DNA of 56,853 nucleotides from contig NW_019774925.1 of the NCBI RefSeq assembly GCF_001039355.2, forward strand, positions 302,488 to 359,340. Reading direction: 5' to 3'. A program made the translations under genes and the position numbers. Below are positions 40,108 to 52,478 of this stretch, piece by piece. The notes beneath the pieces are model-generated. The model did not search any database. It was not told the DNA's origin and saw nothing but the letters and a program-made list of their open reading frames with translations. The stretch is from Lingula anatina (lineage: Eukaryota > Brachiopoda > Lingulata > Lingulida > Lingulidae). Numbering within the stretch: position 1 is the first letter of the stretch; each line of letters begins with the position of its first letter.

Positions 40108-42033
40108 TGATCTCATTACAAAATCTTTTAGTCTTAGTAGCTGAGTGGCACTTAATAATTTCATCACAGACAGCCTTGTCACCCTTCTAGTTTTTACATC
40201 TTGGATAAACACAATGTATCAGTTGAGACCAGCAGTGTAAAAGGAGAAGGGTCTTCCTTGATTCTTGGAATGTAAGACACACATAAGCTCTTTGCATAAT
40301 TATTAGTTACTGATGGCAAGACTCAATTTTAGTGTCCAGTATCTGTATAGAACTTGAACATAGACCACAGAAACCTTCACTGCCTGCTTTAAGTGAAAAG
40401 TTTTCTATGCTAATCATGAAATATTTCTACCATTGATATCCATATAGATTTGTGCCATAATTATAAAACATGATAATAAAAACAATGGATTTTAAAAAAA
40501 ATCAAATTAATCTAGACTGAACATCAGCTGCATTTATGTTGGTATATGAATGGATGACTATGGCAAAGAAAATGAATCATGGTCAGTACAATCTGATGTG
40601 CGCCATAGTGGTTATCAGTATGATTTGAGTACGATGCTAGAGGGGTGGCTGTACGCTCAGATGAAAGTAAACTCACCGTTCTGTTTCCATGATTTTAAAA
40701 AGACTCGAGACAAAAATAACTCGCATCATGCTGTGACCAGCTTTTATCTATATTTTAGGTTTTATGAAAAATTTGATGACTGTGTCAAAATGCCACAGAC
40801 TTCGGCTCGTTAATTAGTGAGTTTTTAATCTCGGTTTGATATGTGTGACAAGGAATTTTATCTGTGCTGAGACTGTAGATCCTGTTGTGTTCTCTAAGTC
40901 TGCTGGTCTAATTGAGCTTCTTGTAGAGATAGGTGTGAAAATAGGGCTTGATAGGGCCTTAATAAGGTACTTGTTACCTCACCAGATGTGTTAAGATACA
41001 GGCCAGTGTCACAAAAAAATTCAAAATTATACACTTTTTGTCAGGTGGAAGTCAGGTAGTTCCTTAAATGGTGTGAAAATTTATTCATTGAAACTGTCAC
41101 GACAATTGATGATTAATCTTTTCACAAATTTAGGCATTAAATCAGCATGTCATGCATTTAGGTAACTTCCTTTTGATATTGCATTTGCACTCAATTTTTA
41201 AAGTAGGGTTTGTACTACAGGATTCTTTAGTATCAGTTAGTTATCTTATAGATATGTTTTAGACCTCCAGCTTGGCAATTTTCTTCTGGGACATACGTCG
41301 TCTTTATCCACACCCTCAGTCTTTACTGTATTACATGTTATGTTGTTAGGATCTGTTGAGTTTCTAGAAACAGTGAAAGGGTCAGTGAAATTTGTTTGTA
41401 GTTTGACAGATGACACCATATTGAAGACAAAGTATAATGTAATGGCAACGCTGGGGTCAGGAAGAGTGATTTACGGTTAAGAAAAATGTAAGATGGCACA
41501 AATGATTTCAAATATGTTAATTTTCTGTTTTTTTGCAATAGAATGAAAAAAAAGCAGTTATCTATAACACACTATTTTTGACTTAACTGTCATTACCAAA
41601 TGTTTTTAGAAGAACAAAGCAAAATACTGATACCCATATACTTTTTGTTTCAGAACATTTTTTTTCCAGAATATTATGCCCCACCCTTTTCCAATTTTTT
41701 CAGGTGCAAAGAAATAATGATAATTGCAAAAGCCTTATACAGGGTCTGCACAAGTTGTGTTAGAACCAGGAATAGTATTTTACAAAATATGTTTGTTTTT
41801 GGCTTTTCTGTATTTTGGTAAAAAAAAAATCCACCCTTTTCCCTTAAAACTGTTTGGTTTTTTCATGAAAATATTGTTGTTATTTGGTCTTATGTACTGT
41901 AGATCTATGAGAGCAAGCATGCAGTGCTTTTATTTACAAAGGAACAGCCCTGCAGTTCCAGATTTTCAGTTCCATGCAAAATCACCAACCATCAGTTATT
42001 CTGACTCTCTCCTTTTTTTTCTATGGCTTTCAG

Positions 42034-42240
42034 GTCCCCACTGTGGACCCAAGAGCAGTTCAGCTAGCAGTGCTGTTTATGAGGGGCCTGGCCCTGGGCC
42101 TGGCAGTTCTAGGAGCCTGTGGGTACCCCATCCCCCTTTCAGCAGGCATGCCATGGAGATGCTTCGATGGGAAGCTGTTCCATCTCAAGTACCTGCAGGC
42201 CAGAGACGGGGCAGATCTGGCATCACTGTGTGACTATTAT
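42034..42240 (+). CDS. FAM120B-like: FAM120B-like protein, coding exon 3
   Basis: The exon is preceded by a pyrimidine-rich tract and CAG acceptor (ending 42033) and followed by a perfect GTAAGT donor. It encodes 69 codons in phase 0, from VPTVDPRAVQLAVLF through GMPWRCFDGKLFHLKYLQ to SLCDYY. Vertebrate FAM120B has the closely matching INPRAVQLGSLL and MPWNVFDGKLFHQKYLQ, so membership in this gene is secure. Overlapping ORFs in other frames here are shadows. Confidence 0.92.
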
Positions 42241-42489
42241 GTAAGTATCAGAAACAAGGGTGGACCTTTTTTTTTTTTTAAGTGGATAGCTGGACACACT
42301 ATTTTAAACTCTTTTCCACACGCAACAAGCTGTACAATTTCAGGTGTTCTGTTGCTAATTTTCTCATCATCTCTATAATTAAGCAGCCTGATAAGGATAT
42401 GACTCATGATTCTGACACCATTTTGATAAGTTATTGTTTAGAACCAAAAATCCTCACCAAATTGAATTTAGGCCATGAATGCCATGATA

Positions 42490-42622
42490 AAATATGGGTG
42501 TGCTGAACAGGGTGGATTCGAAGGGGAAGGTGAGAATTGCCCTTTTGGAAGGAGGTGAAAAGGTCCACTTCTTTAGAAAAAGACCCTTCCCCCCTTTTGA
42601 AATTGCTGTCTGTAAGCCTGAC
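42490..42622 (+). repeat. Dispersed repeat family, copy C
   Basis: The core at 42558-42622 has AAAAGGTCCACT, TTTAGAAAAAGA, a C-rich block, TTTTGAAATTGCTG and AAGCCTG, in the same order as copies A and B. It lies in the intron after coding exon 3. Confidence 0.6.
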
Positions 42623-42830
42623 CATAGTTGTTTTGGGTAAAATGTGGTTGTCACAGAAAATGTCACTTTATCAAAGGGCATCTGAAGGACCTAAAAGTTA
42701 CAGAGATGTTAATGTTTAGACAACTGGTAAAATGTTATTGATCAGGATTTCTTAAAATTTGTTAGCAATTGTAATATAATTTTTGGGGAGAAATGATTTG
42801 AAGCTTTTTGGACAGATGTATAGTGTGATG

Positions 42831-42865
42831 TGATATGATATGATATGATATGATATGATATGATA
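42831..42865. repeat. (TGATA)7 microsatellite
   Basis: Seven perfect TGATA units are followed by imperfect AT-rich sequence. It is intronic. Confidence 0.95.
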
Positions 42866-43676
42866 TAATGAAATAAAAGTAAAAAAAATAAAATAAAAAA
42901 AGTGATAATGATAATAATAATTAAAGAGAAAATTTGATTTAGTGTTTGCTTATCACAGATATCTTTCTTGTCTGCAAATTTTTAATTATGGTAGATGATC
43001 TCAGCCAAAACCCTTTAATGTAATTTTTCTCTGGCAGTAATTACGTTATTTATGCATCTGTAAGGAAGAGTGTGACACATAAATTAATCCCACAAAGCTT
43101 TTAACACCTTTTAAGTGCTTTTTTTTTCAGACGAGAATTTTTTATCAGAGACAAAGCATTTCTGTTAAGTGATAAGAAAAAAAGCTTCTGTCTGGGGAAT
43201 GCTATTGTCTTACGTAATGTCTGTTTGGCCTAATGAGGAGTATGATATAATAGTAAGCTGGGTAGTTAAGATAAGAGCATTATTTTCCTCCCTTGCCTAT
43301 ACCCAGGCATTGGTTTTATCCATCCACAAAGCCCTGTGTAGTTTTAAGTAGGCAGATCTGTGGATACTCATTCCTGAATAGTGTTTTCCTTGTTAGGGCC
43401 CTGTGGTGAAAACAAGTGGCACATGTTCATGTATAACTAATACTAGATTTGCCTTAACTTTCAGCAAACCTTCATTTTTGATGTCACAGTAACTGGACAG
43501 ACATAATGGATTTTCAAAGGCATTCACCAAATTAGTTGTGCTTTAATTAAGTTTTTCTAATGAAGTATGATGCAATCAAAAGTAGACAATCCATCTCCCA
43601 AGTACCAGACATAAAAGTACATTGCACCAAATGGAGCTATTTGCATATAAGTGTCATTGTTTTATCATTTTTTTAG

Positions 43677-43745
43677 GGCCCGGCAATGGAGACATTTGAT
43701 TACCTGAAGTCACTTATTGTTCTTTCTACCCGGCTTGACCAGTGA
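43677..43745 (+). CDS. FAM120B-like: FAM120B-like protein, probable terminal coding exon
   Basis: TTTATCATTTTTTTAG precedes an open phase-0 frame of 22 codons ending in TGA (43743-43745). Joined to exon 3 it reads SLCDYY-GPAMETFDYLKSLI. This aligns without gaps to the vertebrate FAM120B segment containing LTKFHNLKAVV: Phe, Leu and Lys fall at identical spacing from FDGKLFH-KYLQ. The spliced protein would be about 837 residues and would lack the basic, Arg/Gly-rich tail that extends vertebrate members. A weak donor (CCA|GTGAGC) overlaps the stop, so an isoform continuing further cannot be excluded. An alternative terminal exon at 44659-44709 is possible but lacks similarity. Confidence 0.62.
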   Translation, partial: GPAMETFDYLKSLIVLSTRLDQ

Positions 43746-46150
43746 GCTGGACAAGGGAAGCAGTTTTCTGTTGAGGAACAAGATTGTTCACTAGCAAGGG
43801 TAGAGTCATCTATTGTTTCTTTTACATGACTTGGTCAGAAATAAGGACAAAGTGTTCTGTTGAGGGTCAATATTGTTTAAGAGCAAGGGTAGATTAAGCT
43901 TTTTTTTACTTTTTTTATTTATTTATTTTTGTATTTTGCAAAAGGGAAACTTGTATATTTCAGAACAACAAATATCAAAGCCTTTTTGCAGAGAAATAAC
44001 CAGCTAGTATGGATTTTTATATAACTTGGCCAGTAAAAAGAACTGTGTATTTGAAGAGGTTTTCACTTGAGGCAAAAGATGAAGCTTTCCTTTCAGAGCA
44101 AGAACTAAGCAAGTATTTATTTTTCTCTAAAGTTTGTTATATCTTGGCTAGTGTTGAGAAAACTGGATTTTAGGTTTTCACATAATAGTCCTTTCCTGAA
44201 GTGAATGACAGAGAATATGTTAAAGCAGTCACTGCATGCAGTAATGTAATCAACATGCTAACTTCTGGAACTGGAGCAATTTTTCACACCTAAGCAGCCC
44301 CAATTCTACTCAACTTTTGAATGTGAATAGTTCTGAAAACTTTCAGTATTTAAAGCTGGGAGGATTCAGCCTAAAATTCAACCTAGCCTGCAACATTTTA
44401 CACATCAATTGTCTCTAATTTGTCTTATTATCACATGATGCCGATTTGACCTAATTCCCCTTTTAGAACTGTCCTCGTCTAATTGCATCATTTGTCTCGG
44501 ATGCGTATCAAAGTGCTTGGAGATCAATTGTTCACAGATGTCCATCTGTTACTGTCTACACCTGGTACCTTGCTGCTATAAGAATGGTACAAGGTGGTTA
44601 ATGGTGGGATTTTTATCTGTCCCTTTTTGGTTGTTTGATTATTTTTTTTAATTCTCAGAAGGTGGCGGTCAATAATGGTGAACTGAAGTTTGTTTTAAAA
44701 GATAATTAATGGGCGTGTCACCTTACAATTATGTATATAACAGTTGAAGGGGAGGAGTTTAATGATTGATAAAACTAACGTCCGAGAGGCACTTTCCTTG
44801 ATTCACAGTCATTGACGTGGTAATAGGTTTGCAAAGAAAAAAAAAAAAAGGAATGATTTAAGTTTTCATGATGTATAGTTTAGGTCCTTTTCCTTCTCAG
44901 TGCTATAATAACAATGTGGGAGGTAAAGGAGATGTTTGATGTTTGGCTAACCATGGGCAATCATCTTTTAATTGTAATATAAAAGTTCAAATCATTTAAA
45001 TGATTACTCTGGATTGGTTAACCAGATTAATTTTTCTAAAACTCTCAAATTTGTATTTGGTTAGATTTACTCTTTTACACATTGTACGTATTTACAAGGA
45101 AGTGATCATTTCAGAGATTGACTGGTTTTAGGGGATTTTACTTTGAAAAAAATCATATCTTGGATGTAAGTAGCACCAGAACTTTAAAACGTACAAGTTT
45201 CTTACGATATGAAAGTACAGTGTAAAGAGAGTGTTATTAATTAGTTAAGAATCAAGGGGTATTGTTAATGTATATATTCACTTAAAAGTATAAACTTTTT
45301 CATCTGTAAAAAATGATTTTTGAGCACCTTATTTGTTTGATATATTATGAAAGTTTTTTTTTATATATAGTTATCTTTTTATTTCATTGATTTACATAGA
45401 GTTTTATTCATGATGTCAAGAAGAAAAAGCAGTCAACTTTTTTGTTTTATTTTTTAATGCATTTTATTGTTGATGATCAGAATTGAGTGTGAGGTGAAAG
45501 TTTGATAATGAGACACTTTTTTGAATGGAAAGAATGGGCATTTTTGGCTTAAATATGAGAGCTTTTGGTAAGAAGGCAGTCCTTAGAACTGTATGTATGG
45601 ATGTTGGATAGTTTTGATTCATATTATACTTTTTGCTTCACTTTCAGAGATTTTTTCCCCATCATAAAATAATGACGTCTATTTTGTAAATATTTATCAT
45701 TTAGAGACTTTATTGGGTCCTTACATATGTTAATCTTATATGTTTTACAACATTTATATAAATACTGTTAAATTATAAAATTATAAAAAGAAAAAAAATG
45801 AAAGGTATGTCTTAGCAAGTCTTGTACATATGGACCTTGCCATGTATAATCAGTATATTATGTATATGAATGGGCTTCATATATGTAAAAACCAGGGATT
45901 GTATTTTCAGAAGTTTGTGAATAAAAAAACATTTATCACTTTCTGGTGGGTCAGATTTTAAAACTCAAATAGTTAAAACCTGACATACAAAGAAGTGTCA
46001 TTGATTTAGAGTTATAAACTTTTGAGAATATGTCCCAAGTAAGAGAGTTTACAATTGTTTTTAGATTGGTTAAGTATTATATACATTGTTATTATATAGC
46101 AAATTTTCATGCTGTAATAACCCTTTTGGCATGGAAATAAACTATTGTAG
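43746..46150 (+). other. Probable 3' UTR of the FAM120B-like gene
   Basis: AT-rich DNA without coding potential follows the inferred stop codon. AATAAA occurs at 45920-45925 and at 46136-46141. The second is followed within about 25 bases by a GT-rich stretch (TTGGTGTTCTGTC), the arrangement expected of a cleavage and polyadenylation site. A 3' UTR of about 2.4 kb is inferred. A 16-codon open stretch after CTCAG at 44659-44709 is noted as an alternative last exon. Confidence 0.4.
46136..46141 (+). terminator. Candidate poly(A) signal of the FAM120B-like gene
   Basis: AATAAA with a downstream GT-rich element near 46160. It lies between the inferred stop codon and the fold-back element. AATAAA is common in AT-rich DNA, so this is only moderately supported. 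Confidence 0.35.
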
Positions 46151-46294
46151 CTATTATACTTGGTGTTCTGTCCTTTATTAGAATTTTTAAATAACCTGCA
46201 TAAAGTCACCATTTTATTCAGGGAAATCATTCACAGGTGACATGAGTGTACGGGTTTATTCACATGAGTGGCTGTGATTGTGATTATGTGATAG

Positions 46295-46544
46295 ATACAA
46301 TATGAGTCGCCAAGCTGTACGTGAAATATTACGAGTGTATTGGCGAGCCGCAGGCGAGACAATACACGAGTAATTTTCACGTACAGCTCGGCGACGAGTG
46401 TTGTATCTGGCTTAAACCACGGCCTCTGATTGGCTACTACACTAGTAGTGCAACAGACCGTGGAACGCACTCGTACATGACGTGCTTGTATGTCGAATAC
46501 AGCACGGTCGAGTCTTTTGTTCTACGCGCTAGCCGTGGTTTAAG
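46295..46544. mobile_element. Fold-back, MITE-like element with nested inverted repeats
   Basis: Arms 46295-46342 and 46360-46406 are near-perfect reverse complements (shared core AGCTGTACGTGAAA) around a 17-base loop containing GAGCCGCAGGCGAG. Immediately downstream, CTTAAACCACGGC (46411-46423) is inverted as GCCGTGGTTTAAG (46532-46544). The block is richer in CpG than the AT-rich DNA around it. It has no coding capacity that I trust; the 118-codon ORF crossing it is a product of the composition. It resembles a non-autonomous DNA-transposon derivative, but I cannot assign a superfamily or find a clear target-site duplication. Confidence 0.65.
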
Positions 46545-49500
46545 TTCCATTATAGAGGCAACACCATATATTCCTTTGACATATGTTGGACCCATTATAT
46601 CTTGCAGAGTCTACACAGTATTATCACAGATTTATTGCAATCAACTTTCCTGTCTTAGAACAGGCATTTTAAAGTGAACTTTCTTTCGGGTGGATTGGAC
46701 CTTTCACTAGAAAACTGAGTGATGCTGGATCAAGTGGAGTAATTAGCCAAAATTAAAAGCCGTCTGTATTTGCACAGATTTTTTAAATTCTTTGAATAGG
46801 GTAATCCTTTAAAAAATCCATTATTTATACTTAACTTCTGAAGAGCTTGCATTAGTTAATACCAAATAACATGTGTTAGGAAGAGGTCTTAAATGTGTTT
46901 AAAAATAATATGTTAATGTTAATTTTTTAACATTGAAAATATTTACACAATAATTACAGGATCATTATTTGATGAAAAAAAGTCTATCAAATATCTAAAT
47001 TTCTCCAATTGTATGGACCTTAATCAAAAGAACATCCACTATACCATAACCATATATATGCTGTAGTACTAGGGAGTGCTTTGCTTGTCGTCAGGATGAT
47101 CAAAACCGCCATTTGTATTGATTGAAATTGTACATTGTACTCAGTGCTTCCTCTTGCCTGTTCAATTTAACTGGAAATACCATGGTATTTTTCATTTGTT
47201 TATTATTATAGCTTAACATCAAACGGCAAAATTTTATCAGGTGGCTAATGACAATTTCATCATCTTGACTCTACTAATTCGTCATATGATGACAAATCTA
47301 TATACTCATTGAACAGCAGTAGTAGGTTTCATGGTGATGTTTGTTATTAAAGCGTAGAATTAATTACACTCTAGTACTCATAATTGTCTACGTGGAAATC
47401 AAAGTCAAAGAGCGACATTTTCCATTTGGCATGTTTTAAGCTTTACAAAATAATGAATTGTACACAGAACCCTTTTATAATTCTAGAGTTGCAACACTTA
47501 AGGTCTTGATAGGACAATAAACCTACCTGATACAACAAGGGACCAAAAGCTGATCAGAACTGTCATGATAAATGACTAAATGATATTAAATAGAGTATTA
47601 AAACACTGATTTGAAATTAGGATTATTAATATTCATAGCTGTTATCAAATCAATTCTACACCTTTGGTAAGAATAAAAAAATAACTGTAGCTTGGAGAAG
47701 TTGGGAGTAGTTGGTTGATGTGAAAATGGGCTGTTGCATCATCTAAGTGTACACAAACAAAAAAAAAAGTAGAAAACCTGTCTCCAAACTTGTTCTCCCG
47801 CTGAATACTTCCAATAAAAAAGAATTATGTAATTTAGCATGATACATTAAACAGGCTGGAAGTATCCAGCAGGGGATCAGATCTACTATGTATATGTGAT
47901 TCTATGTATGAGACTGATGGAATATATTATTCCAAAGTAAACAAACTATATATACATATATATATGTAACAGTTTATTAGCCTGTATTTAGTATGAAAAC
48001 AGTATGTATTATATTATATTAGTTAACAATCAAAAATAGAAAATGAAAGTAAAATTCACTTCACTTTTTTAAGTACTTAACCCAGAAAAGGTGCATATTT
48101 GGGGTTGTGGCTATTAAACAAGGCAATATGAACTGTTAATTTGGCAAGATTTATTTTTTTGAGAGTTAAGAAAATTGTATTTTCTTAAAGATTATAAGAT
48201 TTAATTTCCATTAAAATATACTTCCTTTTTTGTACCATCCCACCAATTCAAGAATGAAGTATAGTTGAAACAAGTGTTATGTATATATTTGACAATATGA
48301 TAAACTCATTCTCATTCTATTTGTACCAAGTTTTACACAGGTCATACTCATACTATATTTAATGGTTCATTTTTTAAAACTTTAGGGTACATATTTATTT
48401 CTGTTTAATTCATAGCTGCAAGAATTTTAGCTTTTGTTTAACAGCATTTCCCCATTATCCAGAGAAAACGATAAAATGGCAATGTATTGATCAAGGTAGT
48501 GACAGTCAGTCCAGGACAGGCCCAACCCAAAGTTTCATCTCACCTGACGTCAATGAGATATAATTCATTTAATATGCACTTACTGACACCCTTCTTTAAA
48601 CAGAAACTGGCAACTTGTACTGCAACTAATACAGGACAGATGAAGTAAGACACCAATGGAAAGGTGGACAAATACTTCAAAACTCATCAGTTCCTTGTGA
48701 TACAGTAATCAATTAGATTTCAGATATTATCTGTTAGATAAATATGTCTAGTCAACTTCTAGAATAATTGATGGAATCCATTGTCACATAGTGACAAAGT
48801 TAGGTACACTATCTTTTGAACAAATATTTCCAGAGTGAGTTGAATCCACAGAGATATGAATTATTATAAATACTTCACTTCTTTGGTATTTTAATTGTTG
48901 AGATGCATATGTTTTAGAATTAACGTTATTATAGTCCAGGTCAATTCGTGTCAGGTTAAAAGTTTACCCTCAGTATTTTTCCTTGCACAAATTATAATCA
49001 TAATGATGTGCAAATTCAGCAGACAAAGATTGAATGCAGTGCAGTCATGTGGGTACCATGATTTCTCTGGGGGGAATGAAATATGTTGTGTCAATAAGAA
49101 TATATACTCTGTGTTAATTTTTTTACATTTTTGAAAATATTTTGGATTGATGGTAGCTGAACAGAAAGACTGACCATCCACACTGAAGAGTTAATGGCCA
49201 ATGAAATGTTCTCTGAAATCTCCCTTACTTTTTGAATACACAACATACATGTGCAGGCATTTTTAAACAATGGGATGGCCATGCAGTTTTTCAAAGCCAC
49301 ACTCTGTCATAATGAAAAAATATTTTCTTACCTAGACAATAAGAAAGAAGGTATTTCTTGTCATGACACTTAGAGCTTGGCAATTGGAATTTCTACAAAT
49401 AACTCACATTTGTCTGAGATTATTGTATTACAATTTTGAATTCATCTCAGAAAGTTAGAGGATCCCAAGGAATTTTTAAGATCTGCAAGTAATCATGGTT

Positions 49501-52478
49501 GCTAACTATTAACAATTTTCATTTTTTCTAATAGAAAAATCCATCTTGGTCTAAATAATAAACATGGAGTCTACCCAGGGCCTTTTAAAGTTTACATATG
49601 ATAAAAAGAGTTTTATAAAATGCAATGAGTTTTATATGTGTGAAAAAATGGTATGTATATCTGCTAGATGCTATGGATGTCAATTCAAAAAGGGCTATAT
49701 CTATGTGCCAAAGAGACATTTTAACATTTTTCACCCATCAAAAAGGGGTTTCTTGTTCAATTAAATTCAAGTTAACTTTTACAACTAACAATTATACTAT
49801 GTAGCTGTTGAACTGGATAAGGAAATATCACAACTGGCATATGTTACAGTCAAATTACCTCGACAGATAACCCTGTCAGCTTTTGTATAATCATCCGACA
49901 ACCTATGTCTCAGCTGGATGAGTCATAAAAAAATCATCTGCGGATTTTTTTTTCAGAATTTTCAATAGGGATAGAATCAGATGATGTAAACATTTCACAT
50001 CCATCTCTTCTAGTTGCACAGGGAATGTCACAATCATAGAGTATCAACACTCACAATAAAAAATCAAAGAACCGACCCACCTTACAATGATACCCCTGTA
50101 GAGTGGAAAATACACATTTTTCTACACACAAATCTTCGCAGGGTCCGATCTCTGGAGAATATCTACCGCAGGGCGCTATTCTCGTGGGAAAATGTGAACA
50201 GAATTATTGAAAGACAAAGTCATTTAGAAACTTAATGCACACTGTATTGATTTTTGAAATGCAAGCCCTTGGTTGGAAGTGAGTGTCAATAGGCCAGTCC
50301 AATCAGAGAAAGGATTGTCAAATCCTAGTTCCAGCCACTGGAGCACTTTCTGGCTTGCCATTAAAGCAGCTTCCACTTAACGATTGTTCTGCGCTATTTG
50401 CAGAGCACTTTGATGAATATTAATTTACACAGATGAAAACATTCATTTGCCTTTTTACGTGAAATGTACTAAAAAACTGATTCCAGGCATTGCATAGCAT
50501 TTACTGAGTGCGCTCGATCTAAGTTCACATCTATTGCACTTTAGTTATTTTGGAAGGCACTACAATAATTCCCATTCAAAACCTCCAGTTGTACACTCTG
50601 CGATAAACACTTTGCCATTAAAAAGTCAGAATTTTAGCAATTGTTATACATATAGGCAAGATGGTACAATGCAGCTAGAAGAAAGATGTCTGGTTTTGTA
50701 AGTAACAATTGCTTGAACTTCTGGTTGTCCCGCTGTCCATTTGCTGCACTCATCTTCCTAGAATGATCAAGAATCAATAAATATGTTCATACACACCATC
50801 TACATGTATTTACTCAATAAAAACACTTAAGCAGACTTAGGTTTTGCAGTGTTTCTTTCAGAATCCTGAGGTACGATAAGACAACCTTTTATAGTCCATT
50901 TTTTCCATCCTTAATCATTAATTTGATTTGTAAGTTTCACTATAATAAGTTTTTTAACTTAATAACACACAAACAGATTGCCAGATAAAAAAAATTCCGT
51001 ATAGTCACATTTTGTAGATATTTTTCTCAGTTATCAACGTGGCGATAGCTTTATGCAAACAAAAGCATTAGATCTAATCCCGCAATTGATTGGCTATTCA
51101 TGCAAATTCAACTTTGTTCCTGTTCCTCTGAACTCAATTTCCCTCTCAAAACACAGCAAGTGTGAGAATTAACCAGGTACTACTGATAGTAAGAACGCTG
51201 GAAAGTTACCACTGAGATTTTTTGCTTTGTGATATGTGTGAAATAATGTTCTAGCCTCAAGGTCATTGGTTTTTTCTGTGAAGCCATGTTGATGTCAATT
51301 GAACACGTAGGCACAAAACGTACATGTGTGTGGCAAACATTATTGCAGTTTTGTCTGTCAGAAATAATTCAATACTGGTCATAATTAGATGTTTACTAAT
51401 CAAGGCTTGACCAGCTTGAGTATTCTGATCTTTTAACAAAATTCTGTCTTGTTGTTTTTATTGATTATTTGTGCTTACATGGAAAACAGAATTGTTATAA
51501 TAGTGCTGTTAGTTTATTTAAGCATAATTGACTGAAAGTACTGGGAAAGAGATCTTACAAACAGTGATTGGTAGTCTTAGAGGCATTTCTAAAAACAATG
51601 GTCATGTATTGAACACTACCAATAATGTATTGAAGGAAAAGTTTTCTGTGCATAACGGTTTACTCATTGTTCAACATGCAAAGTCTGAATCAATGTTCTG
51701 TACGCATTCAGTGACAATGAATGTTTCTTGCATAATCCAACAATTAACAATAAGTTGGTTAAAACCAAACCATTGAAAGTGGAGATTAAAGTAGTTACTT
51801 GGTCAAATCAAACAAAGATAACTTGAATCTCCCAGCATGAATCAATAAAATGACGTCTTCTTTGTTGGCAAACCTTTTGAATCTCACGTGCTATTTGGGG
51901 TCATTTTCTCACGTTTCGATGAAAAATTGCATAATATAAACTCTATATTTTTGTGACATATCTTAGAAATAGTGGTACATCCTCTAAAACTGACAATTTG
52001 CAGGATGAACACAAATTGAAGCATGTTTGTTAAGGCTTTGTTGCCTGGCTTTTGTGTCAAATTTCTTTAATCGAATTTAGATGCCTCAGCCTGAAGCCCT
52101 ATGCTAATTACATAATATTCTGAACACCCATGCTATTATTTTATCTGTTTTCTCTGTACTTTTGACAGCTTTGTTGCCTTATTTAACCAGTACAGTCAAA
52201 AGAAGCATGCAGGCAGGCTATGGGCTATTGTCCACTTTTTAAAGCCATATGTATATTTCAACAAGTCAATAAAATATTTTGTCAAATTATTTTACAAGTA
52301 AAATGATTTCCTATTGTCTTATTATTTTCTAACTTCAAGTACATGGTTGTTTTAATGTTTTATCTTCTTTTTATTCTTCCATCTCCCAAATATTTTTTAT
52401 CACTTTCATAATGGTTAATACCATCACTTAAAATCTGATTCCCATGTGCCTGGAAGTTGAAGGAGACCATAAAGATCA
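46545..52478. other. Intergenic region without supported genes
   Basis: AT-rich DNA with short TA-rich tracts (for example near 47946-47970). ORFs of 60-82 codons are present (49564, 50014, 51528) but none has family resemblance. A stretch of mixed composition at about 50150-50560 and the motif cluster at 51053-51118 are the parts least like simple intergenic background. Confidence 0.5.
51053..51118. promoter_or_regulatory. Candidate enhancer motif cluster (POU, SOX, OTX, CCAAT)
   Basis: Within 66 bases lie ATGCAAAC (51053-51060) and ATGCAAAT (51100-51107), which are octamer-type POU sites; ACAAAAG (51059-51065) and CTTTGTT (51113-51118), SOX-like; TAATCC (51075-51080), bicoid/OTX-like; and GATTGGC (51088-51094), an inverted CCAAT. 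Each site is short and could be chance. The density is what makes the region notable. No target gene can be inferred. Confidence 0.25.

Larger units (their letters stand above)
24957..42033 (+). other. FAM120B-like intron between coding exons 2 and 3
   Basis: This intron of about 17 kb is bounded by AAG|GTAC and TTTCAG|GTCCCC. It holds degenerate tandem repeats (25725, 26296), a split repeat pair (29841/30084), an assembly gap in poly-G (31643), two copies of a dispersed repeat (31425, 35694), a poly-G run near 36997, and an alternating purine-pyrimidine tract (40056). ORFs up to 100 codons (for example 38924-39226 and 40550-40813) show no recognisable family or paired splice context and are not called. 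Confidence 0.65.

Noticed and set aside
40550-40813. 87-codon ORF with fairly protein-like composition
   Set aside because: It is intronic, lacks an evident acceptor or promoter, and the FAM120B-like reading frame passes from exon 2 to exon 3 without needing it.
46321-46677. 118-codon ORF over the fold-back element
   Set aside because: It overlaps the inverted-repeat structure, and the openness comes from CpG-containing repeat sequence. No family resemblance.
50014-50480. ORF ending in LRRVRSLENIYRRALFSW and adjacent mixed-composition DNA
   Set aside because: An acceptor-like CGCAG precedes the last part, but no upstream donor or homologous family could be matched. It might be conserved non-coding DNA, but this cannot be judged from one sequence.
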